This document shows positions 15,442 through 23,395 of a stretch of 25,624 nt of DNA, piece by piece. Positions within the stretch are counted from its first letter, which is position 1; the number at the start of each line of letters is the position of its first letter. The notes beneath the pieces are model-generated. The model saw only the letters and a list, made by a program, of their open reading frames with translations. It was not told where the DNA came from and made no database searches. Position numbers and translations under genes: made by a program. This DNA comes from Lachnospiraceae bacterium AM93-12TA (GTDB lineage Bacteria > Bacillota > Clostridia > Lachnospirales > Lachnospiraceae): the NCBI GenBank assembly GCA_027698105.1, contig JAQERH010000039.1:1-25624 (forward strand), read 5' to 3'.

Positions 15442-15918
15442 ATGAAAAAATCATTAGTAGCCTATTTCAGCGCCAGCAAAGTTACGAAAAAACTGGCCGA
15501 ACTGCTGGCTGACTGCACAGGAGCTGATCTGTTTGAAATCCAGCCCCAGATTCCTTACACCAAAGAAGATTTGGACTGGAAGAACAGCCAGAGCAGAAGT
15601 TCTGTTGAAATGAACGACAGAAGCAGCCGCCCTGCTATCAGCCAGAAGGCAGATCATCTGGAGCAGTACGACGTTATTTTTGTCGGTTTTCCGATCTGGT
15701 GGTACAGAGAGCCGTCTATCATCGACACCTTCATGGAATCCTATGATTTCAGCGGAAAAACGATAGTTCCCTTTGCCACATCCGGCAGCAGCCTGATGGG
15801 TGATTCCGGAAAAAATATGGCTGCCCTGGCTCCCGGCGCATCCGTAGACAGCGGCAGACGCTTTGAAGCAGATGCATCTGCCGAGGAGCTGAAGGACTGG
15901 GCCTCTAAATGGCTGTAA
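15442..15918 (+). CDS. Small flavodoxin-like protein
   Basis: The 158-residue protein has the flavodoxin fold order. A beta strand and phosphate loop (VAYFSASKVTKKLAELL) replace the usual SxTGNT, then come the YTKEDLDW stretch, FVGFPIWWYREP (the FMN isoalloxazine loop) and PFATSGSSLMGDSG. These features match the Flavodoxin_4 group of NAD(P)H or electron-carrier flavoproteins found as single genes in Firmicutes. AAGGAGG precedes the ATG. The gene stands alone and meets the next gene tail to tail with a 15-base gap. The physiological partner is unknown; the regulated-looking promoter suggests a stress or electrophile response. Confidence 0.88.
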   Translation: MKKSLVAYFSASKVTKKLAELLADCTGADLFEIQPQIPYTKEDLDWKNSQSRSSVEMNDRSSRPAISQKADHLEQYDVIFVGFPIWWYREPSIIDTFMESYDFSGKTIVPFATSGSSLMGDSGKNMAALAPGASVDSGRRFEADASAEELKDWASKWL

Positions 15919-15933
15919 GTCTTCTGTCTGTCA

Positions 15934-16491
15934 TTAATCTGGATCAGACGGGGACGGGATAGCTGTGCCGCAAAGGCGGCAGTAATTCACCTTTTTCCCA
16001 TAGGAAGCTTTGCAGGAGGGGCAGACACAGACTGCCTCCTCCCGGCTGCTTCCCGTTTCGTCTTTCATTTCTTTTTCTTCTATTTCTGTTTCTTTTTCTT
16101 TTATTCCTTTTGTTTCTTCTTTTTCTACTGCTGCTGTTTTTTCTTCTTTTTCTGCCTTTCGGATAGATTTCAGCTCTTCTGCTGTCTCTTCCAGGCGCTC
16201 TGCTTCTGCATTCCGTTCATGTATGGAGTCCTCAAGTTCCTGAGCCTGCTGAAACGCCTCCTTCATGCAGCTTTCCCAGTCTGCAGCTTCTTTCCAGGCT
16301 TCATAACTTTTTTCTGCTGCTTCAGAAAGCTCCCTCTGCAGTTCTTTCTCTGTCTGGCGTGTCTCTGCCCTCAGGGTTCTGGCCTCCAGGCGAAGCCGGT
16401 GTATCTCCAGCTTCAGCGCAGCTAAACGGCTGAATGCCGCAGCTTTTTTTCCGATACTCAGCTTTATCCTCTCAATTCTGTCCTGCGCCAT
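15934..16491 (-). CDS. Coiled-coil protein with C-terminal zinc ribbon, function unknown
   Basis: The 185-residue protein is nearly all charged helix (about 1-150, heptad-like, rich in Glu, Lys and Arg). It ends in a zinc ribbon with CPSC (157-160) and CRLC (171-174). There is no signal peptide or membrane segment, so it should be cytoplasmic. AAAGGAG precedes the ATG. It begins 11 bases after the stop of the preceding gene, which carries an N-terminal zinc ribbon, so the two are co-transcribed and may act together. I do not recognise a named family, and zinc-ribbon proteins of this kind have varied roles. Confidence 0.82.
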   Translation of the reverse strand: MAQDRIERIKLSIGKKAAAFSRLAALKLEIHRLRLEARTLRAETRQTEKELQRELSEAAEKSYEAWKEAADWESCMKEAFQQAQELEDSIHERNAEAERLEETAEELKSIRKAEKEEKTAAVEKEETKGIKEKETEIEEKEMKDETGSSREEAVCVCPSCKASYGKKVNYCRLCGTAIPSPSDPD

Positions 16492-16502
16492 TATCTTCTC
16501 CT

Positions 16503-18281
16503 TTATCTCGCGTAAACCTGATTCTGACGGACAAGCGCTGCCGTATCACCGCTCCTGATGTACGCAGCCCATACATCCTCATCAATCTTTCTGCTGGTTC
16601 CCTTCTGATAATAGTTTAAAGTTCCCCGTCCTCTTGCCTGGTCATAATCTGTAAAATATAAAATTCCAGTCGGTGCAGTCAGGTAGCCGGATACATTGCT
16701 GTCAATTTTTCCGAGCCGCCTGTCCTCTCCCGAATATTCCGTCAGCACACCGCTCCCTGTCTGCGGGTCATAATCAGAGAGAAAGTAAATGCCGCTCTCC
16801 TCCCCTTTTGGATTCTGTGCCAGGCAGACAGACTCTTCTTTCACATCATAGGAGACCGATTCCTCCCCGAAATACAGATCCCCTGTCTGCCCATGAACAT
16901 CGTTCAGGTAAAAGGGCATCCCTCTGTACTGTCCGCAGAAACGGTCCGCATCCTCCGCCGCTTCTTTTGTACTTCCAAATTCTTCCTGATTCAGTGATAC
17001 ACGATACAGCGCCTGCTGTGCCCCAGCCTCCGGCAAAGCCAGATACCATCCATATCCGCCTGAAACAGTAAAAGAAATCTCCTGGTTGGGATCACAGTCC
17101 AGCGCCGCAGACATTCCTGCTCCGGCAATCCTGATTTCTTCTCCGTCTTCCCCGGACGCCTTATAAACCACAATTCCGTCCTCACCGTGAATTAAAAACT
17201 GAAACTCCGAATCAATCAGCTGCTCTGCGCCGCGTTTCCCTGTCTGCATTCCGTTCAGATAATAAAGACTCTCTCCTCCGTTTTCCTGTCTTGTAAAAAA
17301 CAGGGTTTTCACATCTGCATCTGCCAGAAATACCTGGCTTACATTCTGTGCCAGGCGGCGTTTCTCTGAATGGTTTTCAAGCAGCCAGATTTCTCCCTCT
17401 TTTTGATAGAGAACGGACTTTAAATCCTCTGAAGCTCCCAGAAGTTCGGCGTCTCTTTCTAGCAGTTCTTCTGCTGCTTCTCCTTTTTTGTCGAGGGCAG
17501 CTCCATAAAGTCCTGTAGTCTGATCCGGGTGTTCCTCCTGCCAGATTAAATATGTGCCGTCTCTTCCCAACTGGTAGGAGGAAACACCGGCAGTCAGCTT
17601 TTCCTTTTTCCCTTTTGAATACACGTAAAGCCCACCGCTGCTTTTTTCATAAACTGCCGTGTCCCCGGCTGTCTGAACGGAAACTACTCCGCTGTCTGCC
17701 TTCTGTTCTTCCTTATTATAAAGACTCATCAGGGAGAAAGCTCCGTCCCCTGCCTGTTCCGGATACCAGAGCACTTCTTTTTCCCCTGAACAGGAGGGAA
17801 GCCATCCCGGTGCTTCCGGCAGACGCAGCTGTTCTCTGTTCTTCCAGTCTCTCAGACAGGATTCAGAAAGCTCCCTTGATGTTTTATTCTCTTTCAGCAC
17901 AAACAGGCTGTTATCCTTTATGTATCCGCATACAGGCTGAAAGTCCCGCCCTGCCTGTCTTCCTGACGCCCAGACAACAGACAGAACAAGGCCACAGGCA
18001 GCAATTACTCCAGCCGCCGCGGCCTTTTTCCATCCCAGATGCTTCAGGCAGCAAAAGCCGCCTTTTTCATCCTGATATTCTATTCTTTTATGAGATTCTG
18101 TGTTCTGCCCCTCTGACCTTCCTCTGCCATCGTCTGAATTCCTCTCCATTTCATGCTCTACTCTGGAGCCGCAGAATTCACAGTAAACAGAGTCCTCAGG
18201 CAGAATTCGTCCGCAGGAGGTACACCAGATATGGGCTGTATCTCCTGCTTCCTGTTTTTTCCTCTCTTCTGTATTTCCCAT
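16503..18281 (-). CDS. Membrane protein: N-terminal zinc ribbon, one TM helix, beta-rich outer domain
   Basis: The 592-residue protein starts with a cytoplasmic zinc ribbon (Cys20, Cys23, Cys34, Cys37), then a polar linker and one membrane helix at about 85-106. Nearly 490 residues outside the membrane follow. This outer part is beta-rich with repeating aromatic motifs such as YLIWQEE, KSVLYQKEGEIWLLE and GILYFTDYD, like the blades of a TolB or DUF5050 type propeller. No enzyme motif is visible. The ATG at 18279-18281 follows GGGAGG at eight bases. A good promoter lies 33-61 bases upstream. The layout (metal ribbon inside, propeller outside) suggests sensing or scaffolding at the envelope, but this is inference. 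Confidence 0.85.
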   Translation of the reverse strand: MGNTEERKKQEAGDTAHIWCTSCGRILPEDSVYCEFCGSRVEHEMERNSDDGRGRSEGQNTESHKRIEYQDEKGGFCCLKHLGWKKAAAAGVIAACGLVLSVVWASGRQAGRDFQPVCGYIKDNSLFVLKENKTSRELSESCLRDWKNREQLRLPEAPGWLPSCSGEKEVLWYPEQAGDGAFSLMSLYNKEEQKADSGVVSVQTAGDTAVYEKSSGGLYVYSKGKKEKLTAGVSSYQLGRDGTYLIWQEEHPDQTTGLYGAALDKKGEAAEELLERDAELLGASEDLKSVLYQKEGEIWLLENHSEKRRLAQNVSQVFLADADVKTLFFTRQENGGESLYYLNGMQTGKRGAEQLIDSEFQFLIHGEDGIVVYKASGEDGEEIRIAGAGMSAALDCDPNQEISFTVSGGYGWYLALPEAGAQQALYRVSLNQEEFGSTKEAAEDADRFCGQYRGMPFYLNDVHGQTGDLYFGEESVSYDVKEESVCLAQNPKGEESGIYFLSDYDPQTGSGVLTEYSGEDRRLGKIDSNVSGYLTAPTGILYFTDYDQARGRGTLNYYQKGTSRKIDEDVWAAYIRSGDTAALVRQNQVYAR

Positions 18282-18313
18282 CCCCTCATCCTCCCGTACA
18301 CATTCCTGTGTTC

Positions 18314-18342
18314 AGTCTATCACATTTTCAGACTTCTGTAAA
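18314..18342 (-). promoter_or_regulatory. Promoter of the zinc-ribbon operon
   Basis: On the minus strand there is TTTACA (18342-18337), a 17-bp spacer and TAGACT (18319-18314) preceded by TGA. It lies between the P1B-ATPase stop and the membrane protein gene. I see no terminator hairpin in 18282-18382, so readthrough from the metal efflux operon is also possible. Confidence 0.7.
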
Positions 18343-18382
18343 CGAAGGGACAGATATGATAAAGGATGAAAAGCCATACGCG

Positions 18383-20257
18383 CTACTTTGCTTTCAGTGC
18401 CCTCATGGCATTTAAAATGGCAATGACAGAGACTCCTACGTCAGCAAATACCGCCTCCCACATATTGGCCATTCCAAAGGCTCCCAGAACCAGGACCAGA
18501 GCTTTCACACCCAGGGCAAAGACAATATTCTGCTTCACAATCGCCAGAGTTTTTCTGGAAATTCGTACAATAACGGAAATTTTAGCAGGATCATCATCCA
18601 TGAGCACTACATCCGCCGCCTCGATAGCAGCATCAGAACCCATGCTTCCCATAGCGATTCCAATGTCAGCGCGGGTCAGTACCGGAGCATCATTAATGCC
18701 GTCTCCTACAAAGGCCAGCTTCCTGCCCTCCGCCTGACCGGCTAACAGCTTCTCTACCTGCGCTACCTTGTCAGCCGGAAGAAGCTCTGTGAAAACCTCA
18801 TCTAATCCCAGCTTTTTTGCCACTGCCTCGCCCACTGCTTTTCTGTCGCCTGTGAGCATAACGGTCTTCCTCACGCCTGCCTGCTTTAAATCTCGAATCG
18901 CCTGAGCCGCATGTTCCTTCACCGTATCAGAGATCACAATGGTTCCTGCAAAAACTCCGTCCTTAGCCAGGTAGACTACCGTTCCAATGCTTTCGCACTC
19001 CTCATAGGAGATTCTCTCCATCTCCATCAGCCTGCCATTTCCTGCCAGGACAGTGGATCCGTCTATCTCTGTCCGCACGCCGCGGCCGGAAATTTCCTCA
19101 TTTTTTCCAATAGAGGACAGGTTCAGCCTTCCGCCGCTCTTTTCATAAGCATCGCGAATAGAAAGGGAAATAGGATGGTTTGAGTAATGCTCCGCCAGCG
19201 CTGCAAGTCTCAGCAATTCCTCCTCACTCATACCTGACGGGCGGATTTCCGCTACCTTAAACTCTCCCTTGGTCAGGGTTCCCGTTTTATCGAACACAAT
19301 CGTATCCATCTGGGCCAAAGCCTCCAGATAATTGCTTCCCTTTACCAGAACTCCGTTTCTGGACGCTGCTCCAATTCCTCCGAAAAAGCTTAAAGGCACA
19401 GAAATAACAAGGGCGCACGGGCAGGAAATGACAAGGAAAATGCAGGCTCTCTGAATCCAGGAACCAAAGCTTGCTCCAAGGACCAGCGGAGGCACAAGAG
19501 CCAGAGCTGCCGCGGCAATCACCACTGCCGGAGTGTAATACCTGGCAAAACGGGTAATAAAATTTTCCACCTTTGCCTTCTTGCTGCTGGCGTTTTCCAC
19601 CAGTTCCAGAATTCTGGCCACAGTAGAATCATCAAATTCCTTTGTCACCTCCACTCTCAGAACTCCGCTCTCATTAATGCAGCCGCTGATAATCTCAGAA
19701 CCTGCCTCCACTCTTCTGGGTACAGATTCTCCGGTCAGCGCCGAGGTGTCCACCATGGATTCTCCGGAAATGACAATTCCATCTAACGGAATTCTCTCTC
19801 CCGGCTTGATTACAATAATATCTCCGACTTCTACATCATCCGGATCTGCCTGAATCAGTTCTCCGTCTTTTTCAATATTCGCATACTCCGGGCAGATATC
19901 CATCAGCTCTGTGATAGACTGGCGGGAGCGGTTGACCGCATAATTCTGGAACAGCTCTCCCACCTGGTAAAACAGCATAACTGCTACCGCCTCAGAGTAC
20001 TCTCCTATGCCAAAGGCGCCGAAGGTGGCAATGGTCATCAAAAAATTTTCATCAAATACCTGACCGTTTATAATTCCCCTGACTGCCTTGTATACAATAT
20101 CCCATCCAATTATAAGATACGGAACTAAAAATACTGTAAAATGAACCGGAACACTAAGTCCCTCCATCATTCCTCTGTGGGAAGCGGCAAAAAGCGGAAT
20201 ATAAATGAGAAAGGCTGCAATAATCCTTGCCAGCATGGTTTTCTGTTTCTTTGTCAT
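18383..20257 (-). CDS. P1B-type zinc/cadmium/lead-exporting ATPase
   Basis: The 624-residue pump has all P-type ATPase motifs: TGES (175-178), the metal-binding CPC (279-281) in the membrane, the phosphorylated Asp323 in DKTGT, SNHPIS in the nucleotide domain and GDGINDAP. The last membrane helix contains ADVGVS, whose Asp is typical of the Zn/Cd/Pb subgroup (ZntA/CadA). It lacks the usual N-terminal metal-binding HMA domain, which is instead encoded by the separate gene just upstream. The ATG at 20255-20257 follows AGGAGG; the ORF's GTG at 20272 would overlap that site. It is the third gene of an ArsR-regulated efflux operon. Confidence 0.94.
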   Translation of the reverse strand: MTKKQKTMLARIIAAFLIYIPLFAASHRGMMEGLSVPVHFTVFLVPYLIIGWDIVYKAVRGIINGQVFDENFLMTIATFGAFGIGEYSEAVAVMLFYQVGELFQNYAVNRSRQSITELMDICPEYANIEKDGELIQADPDDVEVGDIIVIKPGERIPLDGIVISGESMVDTSALTGESVPRRVEAGSEIISGCINESGVLRVEVTKEFDDSTVARILELVENASSKKAKVENFITRFARYYTPAVVIAAAALALVPPLVLGASFGSWIQRACIFLVISCPCALVISVPLSFFGGIGAASRNGVLVKGSNYLEALAQMDTIVFDKTGTLTKGEFKVAEIRPSGMSEEELLRLAALAEHYSNHPISLSIRDAYEKSGGRLNLSSIGKNEEISGRGVRTEIDGSTVLAGNGRLMEMERISYEECESIGTVVYLAKDGVFAGTIVISDTVKEHAAQAIRDLKQAGVRKTVMLTGDRKAVGEAVAKKLGLDEVFTELLPADKVAQVEKLLAGQAEGRKLAFVGDGINDAPVLTRADIGIAMGSMGSDAAIEAADVVLMDDDPAKISVIVRISRKTLAIVKQNIVFALGVKALVLVLGAFGMANMWEAVFADVGVSVIAILNAMRALKAK

Positions 20258-20276
20258 GATGCCTCCTGACACTGTG

Positions 20277-20495
20277 CTACATATTAATCGTGCAGTCCGG
20301 ATCTACTTTTCTGCAGACAGCTGCAGCTTCCTTCATAATTTCGTCAAATCTCTCATCGTCTGCCTCAATCGTCAGCTTCTGTGTCATAAAGCTGACTGTG
20401 GCATCCTTCACTCCATCAATTTTCTTAATGCCTGCCTCCATCTTTGCAGCGCAGTTTGCACAGTCCAAATCTGTTAACTTAAATTTTTTCTTCAT
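20277..20495 (-). CDS. Free-standing HMA metal-binding protein
   Basis: The 72-residue protein is a complete heavy-metal-associated domain. The metal site is LDCANCAAKM, with two cysteines. The preceding Asp (DCANC rather than MTCxxC) is characteristic of zinc/cadmium HMA domains, not copper ones. Two further cysteine-bearing stretches near the end (AVCRK and DPDCTINM) could add ligands. It lies 19 bases before the P1B-ATPase gene, which has no HMA domain of its own. It probably delivers metal to, or regulates, that pump in trans. GGAGG is ten bases before the ATG. Confidence 0.92.
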   Translation of the reverse strand: MKKKFKLTDLDCANCAAKMEAGIKKIDGVKDATVSFMTQKLTIEADDERFDEIMKEAAAVCRKVDPDCTINM

Positions 20496-20546
20496 AGCTA
20501 TGATTCCTCCATTTTTCCTTTCTATTCTTCTTTTTGTTCTTTCTTT

Positions 20547-20906
20547 TTACTCTTCGATATGCTCAAGCCCCTGATTGATAATACTTCTCACATGGCCGTC
20601 TGCCAGAGAATAAAATACTGCTTTTCCTTCTCTTCTGTTTTTCACCAGCCTTGACTGCTTCAGGATTTTAAGCTGATGGGAAATGGCCGACTGGGTCATA
20701 TTTAACAGCTGGGCAATATCACACACACACATCTCCTGTTCAAACAGTACATAAAGAATCTTAATTCTCGTGGAATCGCCGAACACCTTAAAAATCTCCG
20801 CCAAATCATAGAGTTCATCCTCATCCGGCATTTTCTCCTTCACTGCCTTTACCACGTCTTCGTGAACCTGGTAAAAATCACAGCACTCCACATCATGAAC
20901 TGCCAT
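20547..20906 (-). CDS. ArsR/SmtB-family metal-sensing repressor
   Basis: The 119-residue winged-helix protein has the ArsR/SmtB core with the DNA-reading helix TQSAISHQLKILKQSRLV. Both known metal sites are recognisable. The alpha3N site uses Cys60 and Cys62 (MCVCD) with N-terminal Cys8 and Cys9, as in cadmium/lead sensor CadC. The alpha5 site uses Asp103, His105, His116 and Glu119, as in zinc sensors SmtB and CzrA. Metal binding should release it from the operator upstream. I prefer the ATG at 20904-20906, seven bases after GGAGG; the ATG at 20912 almost touches that site. It heads the operon with the HMA protein and the ATPase. Confidence 0.92.
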   Translation of the reverse strand: MAVHDVECCDFYQVHEDVVKAVKEKMPDEDELYDLAEIFKVFGDSTRIKILYVLFEQEMCVCDIAQLLNMTQSAISHQLKILKQSRLVKNRREGKAVFYSLADGHVRSIINQGLEHIEE

Positions 20907-20960
20907 CTGCATACCTCCTGTCTCTCATCTCTTCTGCCTGCGTCCTCCGTGTCTCACTCA

Positions 20961-20986
20961 AACACATGAATGATTGTTCATATGTT
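20961..20986. promoter_or_regulatory. ArsR/SmtB-type operator
   Basis: AACACATGAA, six bases, TTCATATGTT is a 26-bp dyad with 9 of 10 matched positions, of the ATGAA-N6-TTCAT kind bound by SmtB, CzrA and CadC. It lies just downstream of the -10 box and spans the likely start of transcription. Confidence 0.85.
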
Positions 20987-20987
20987 T

Positions 20988-21016
20988 ATAATATTATCTT
21001 TTTTTCCATTTGTCAA
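20988..21016 (-). promoter_or_regulatory. Promoter of the metal efflux operon
   Basis: On the minus strand there is a perfect TTGACA (21016-21011), a 17-bp spacer and TATTAT (20993-20988). The operator begins two bases downstream of the -10 box, so bound repressor would block initiation. Confidence 0.88.
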
Positions 21017-21053
21017 CTATTTTCTGATTATTTTACAGCTGGCACATACAGAA

Positions 21054-21089
21054 AGCCGGACACAGAAATATTGCTTTCTGCATCCGGCT
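21054..21089 (-). terminator. Probable terminator of the ABC transporter operon
   Basis: AGCCGGA (21054-21060) pairs with TCCGGCT (21083-21089), and CAGAAA (21063-21068) pairs with TTTCTG (21075-21080) inside it. On the minus strand a mixed T-rich stretch follows. It lies about 50 bases past the permease stop. The T run is imperfect, so efficiency is uncertain. Confidence 0.55.
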
Positions 21090-21141
21090 CTGCTGATTTT
21101 ATGTTTCATTTTCACAAGCCATTTTTTTATTAAATAAAGAA

Positions 21142-21762
21142 CTAAAAATTCTTCCTCTCCATAGCTGCTGCTGACAGGAGATAGGATGGAACCAGGAGAA
21201 CAGCTGCAAAAAACAGGCCAATCATAAGTCCTGCCATCACCGTCTCCTCTGTCACCGGTATCCGGCTTCCAGATGACAGGGCTGTACTCAGAAATACTGA
21301 TGCCAGCACAAAAGCAAGAAAGACAATCCTCGCTTTCATCTCCCCCAGCCAGTACACAGCAGGAAGCAGAATCAACTGTAAGATCAGGGAAATAATCATC
21401 ACTGCCATCAGCCCCATGACTGTCTCTGCCCTGCTCTCCCCCAGAAACCATCCTGCCGTCATGCCGCAAAGCCCAAACACTGCCGCTGCTGTCAAATCTA
21501 AGAGAATCAGAAAACTGTATCTGGCCTTCACAATCTCCCTGCGGCTTACCGGAAGCGCCGCCGTATAGGCATCACTTCCTCGTTTTTTCTCTTCTGTAAA
21601 AGGCGCCAGACTGCTGATCACCACAAAGCCGCACATACCTCCTACAAAGGGGCCTGTCTGACCGGCAATGAGACAGAAGATCATCAGGAATGCCAGCACA
21701 GCTGTCCAGGTTTTCACCTGAAATGCAAACATCCTGAATTCCTTATATAAAAGTCTTTTCAT
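21142..21762 (-). CDS. ABC-2 type transporter permease
   Basis: The 206-residue protein has about six hydrophobic helices and the ABC-2 family start MKRLLYKEFRMF. A cytoplasmic loop, FTEEKKRGSDAYTAALPVSRREIVKARY, carries the LPVSRREIVKARY motif typical of YtrC/YtrF-like and bacitracin-type permeases. It should pair with the ATPase encoded just upstream, whose gene overlaps this one by 20 bases. The substrate is not evident. YtrA-linked exporters often respond to cell-wall-acting peptides, but nothing here fixes that. Confidence 0.85.
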   Translation of the reverse strand: MKRLLYKEFRMFAFQVKTWTAVLAFLMIFCLIAGQTGPFVGGMCGFVVISSLAPFTEEKKRGSDAYTAALPVSRREIVKARYSFLILLDLTAAAVFGLCGMTAGWFLGESRAETVMGLMAVMIISLILQLILLPAVYWLGEMKARIVFLAFVLASVFLSTALSSGSRIPVTEETVMAGLMIGLFFAAVLLVPSYLLSAAAMERKNF

Positions 21763-22711
21763 CCAGCTTCCTCCTCTCCATATTCCTTCTCTGTTCTGCC
21801 CTTTCTTCTTTCAGCAGACAGGTGACAATCTCTTCTAAGCTGGCTCTCCCTGTCAAAACTCCTGAGTCTTCTAAAACTGCTCTGTTCTGAACGCTTGTCC
21901 TGTCGAAAATGGCCCAGGCTCCAAAGGCCCCTCTCCTCATTCCGATCAGGCGGATATTCTGCTGTCTTAAACGATCCAGGGTTTCTTCCGCGCCCTGTAC
22001 TGTCCTGTACCGCTCCAGCAGCCCGTCCTTCTCTTCAAATAAGGAAAGCTTTCCATTATGGAGAAAGGCCAGATAATCGGCCAGCTTTTCCAAATCTGCC
22101 GTTGTATGACTGGAAATCAGAATCGTAACCTCTTCTTCCCCAAGTTCTCTTAAAAGCTCCACTGCCTCGTCTTTTGCCAATGGATCCAGACCGTTTAAAG
22201 GCTCATCCAGAATCAAAAGTCTGGGGTGGTGAGACACTGCACCTGCAAGGGCCAGCTTGGCCTTCATTCCCGCTGAAAGCTGTCTTACCGGCTTATTCTC
22301 CGGAACAGAAAAGCGCTCCTGGAGCCTTTTAAAATATGCTTCGTCAAAGCCTTCATAGATCTCCTGCCAGAACTTTCCCGCCATCCGTGCGGTAAAATTT
22401 CCCGGCAGCTGCAGTTCTCCAAAGACTACTCCCACCTCTTTTCTCGCCTGCTTTCCTTCTCTGACTGGATTACAGCCCAGGCAGGATACTGTTCCTTCAT
22501 CCGGCAGCACCATTCCCAGGGCCGCCTTCATCAGGGTAGTCTTTCCTGCACCATTTTCCCCTACCAGTCCTGTAATACATCCTTCCGGAACTGAAAGAGT
22601 CAGCGGTCCCAGGCAAAAGTTCCCGTACTCTTTTCTCACCTCCTGAAAGGAAAGAGCTGCCTGTGCACCGTTTTCCAGGCTCATTCTATTGCTGTCTTTT
22701 CCTGCATCCAT
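21743..22711 (-). CDS. ABC transporter ATP-binding protein
   Basis: The 322-residue ATPase has Walker A GENGAGKTT (51-59), the signature LSAGM (145-149, a common variant of LSGGQ), Walker B LLILDEP (165-171) and the switch histidine in ISSHTT. A C-terminal extension of about 100 residues is typical of YtrB-like exporters. I prefer the ATG at 22709-22711, with AAGGAGGG seven bases upstream. An ATG at 22766-22768, just past the regulator stop, also has a purine-rich site and would add 19 residues, so that start remains possible. It lies between a YtrA-type regulator and the permease. Confidence 0.93.
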   Translation of the reverse strand: MDAGKDSNRMSLENGAQAALSFQEVRKEYGNFCLGPLTLSVPEGCITGLVGENGAGKTTLMKAALGMVLPDEGTVSCLGCNPVREGKQARKEVGVVFGELQLPGNFTARMAGKFWQEIYEGFDEAYFKRLQERFSVPENKPVRQLSAGMKAKLALAGAVSHHPRLLILDEPLNGLDPLAKDEAVELLRELGEEEVTILISSHTTADLEKLADYLAFLHNGKLSLFEEKDGLLERYRTVQGAEETLDRLRQQNIRLIGMRRGAFGAWAIFDRTSVQNRAVLEDSGVLTGRASLEEIVTCLLKEERAEQRRNMERRKLDEKTFI

Positions 22712-22774
22712 GTTCCGCCCTCCTTCTGCCTTTGATTTTCGATTGCTGCAATTTTTATTGCCCTGCATCCTTTC

Positions 22775-23146
22775 CTACCCTTCATAAAGTGTCTCAAGCA
22801 GCCCCTTCATTTCCTCCAGGGAAATCCCCGCTGTCCTGGCTGCGTCCACAGCCTCATTCAAATGCTCCTCCAGCCGCTTGTACTGCTCCTCCTGCAAAAG
22901 TTCTCTGTTGATCTCAGCGGCAAAGCTCCCCTTTCCCGGAACTGAGGTAATATATCCCTCCCGCTCCAGTTCTTCATATGCTCTTTTAGTGGAAATCACA
23001 CTGACTCTCAGTTCTTTCGCCAAAAATCTCAGCGATGGAAGCGGGTCGCCCGGCTTCACTTCCCCGGCTATCACAGCGCTTTTAATCTGGGAGGCAATCT
23101 GCTCATAAATCGGTGTTTCCCCAGAATTGCTTATCACTATGTTCAT
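22775..23146 (-). CDS. GntR-family regulator, YtrA subfamily
   Basis: The 123-residue protein has the GntR winged helix at the N-terminus (PIYEQIASQIKSAVIAG, then GDPLPSLRFLAKELRVS). A short helical tail of about 45 residues, with no effector domain, defines the YtrA subgroup. Such proteins repress their own ABC transporter operon. The gene is first in the operon, and a 27-bp dyad covers its promoter, which supports self-regulation. The ATG at 23144-23146 follows GGAGGCC. Confidence 0.93.
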   Translation of the reverse strand: MNIVISNSGETPIYEQIASQIKSAVIAGEVKPGDPLPSLRFLAKELRVSVISTKRAYEELEREGYITSVPGKGSFAAEINRELLQEEQYKRLEEHLNEAVDAARTAGISLEEMKGLLETLYEG

Positions 23147-23216
23147 GTTCCGGCCTCCTGTTCTGAAATATTCATCTTCCTGTCTTCTCCTCCATCCTCC
23201 CCATATTGTTTGTGTC

Positions 23217-23243
23217 TACTGTATATCTATAATATATACAGTA
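23217..23243. promoter_or_regulatory. Operator of the YtrA-type regulator
   Basis: TACTGTATAT, seven bases, ATATACAGTA is a perfect 10-bp inverted repeat. It contains the -10 box of the operon promoter, so binding would block transcription. The shape is usual for GntR/YtrA targets. Confidence 0.85.
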
Positions 23244-23259
23244 GTAACAGTTTTGTCAA
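23231..23259 (-). promoter_or_regulatory. Promoter of the GntR-ABC operon
   Basis: On the minus strand there is a perfect TTGACA (23259-23254), a 17-bp spacer and TATATT (23236-23231), with the -10 box inside the operator dyad. Confidence 0.85.
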
Positions 23260-23320
23260 TCCCCGATTGTATTTTTTTCTGTTCTTCCCCTGTCTTGAGC
23301 CGTACAGCATATAAAATCAG

Positions 23321-23349
23321 TTGCATTCAAAGAAAAAGTATATTATAGT
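23321..23349 (+). promoter_or_regulatory. Promoter of the flavodiiron protein gene
   Basis: TTGCAT (23321-23326), a 17-bp spacer and TATAGT (23344-23349) lie 47 bases before the start codon. No operator dyad is obvious nearby. Confidence 0.55.
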
Positions 23350-23395
23350 ACATTTGAAAATTCAGACCAAGTATTGATATAAGGAGGAATGAACC

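Noticed and set aside
17552..18415. A 287-residue plus-strand frame opposite the zinc-ribbon membrane protein.
   Set aside because: There is no ribosome site, the sequence has no domain-like pattern, and the minus-strand gene has a clear start, zinc ribbon, membrane helix and promoter.
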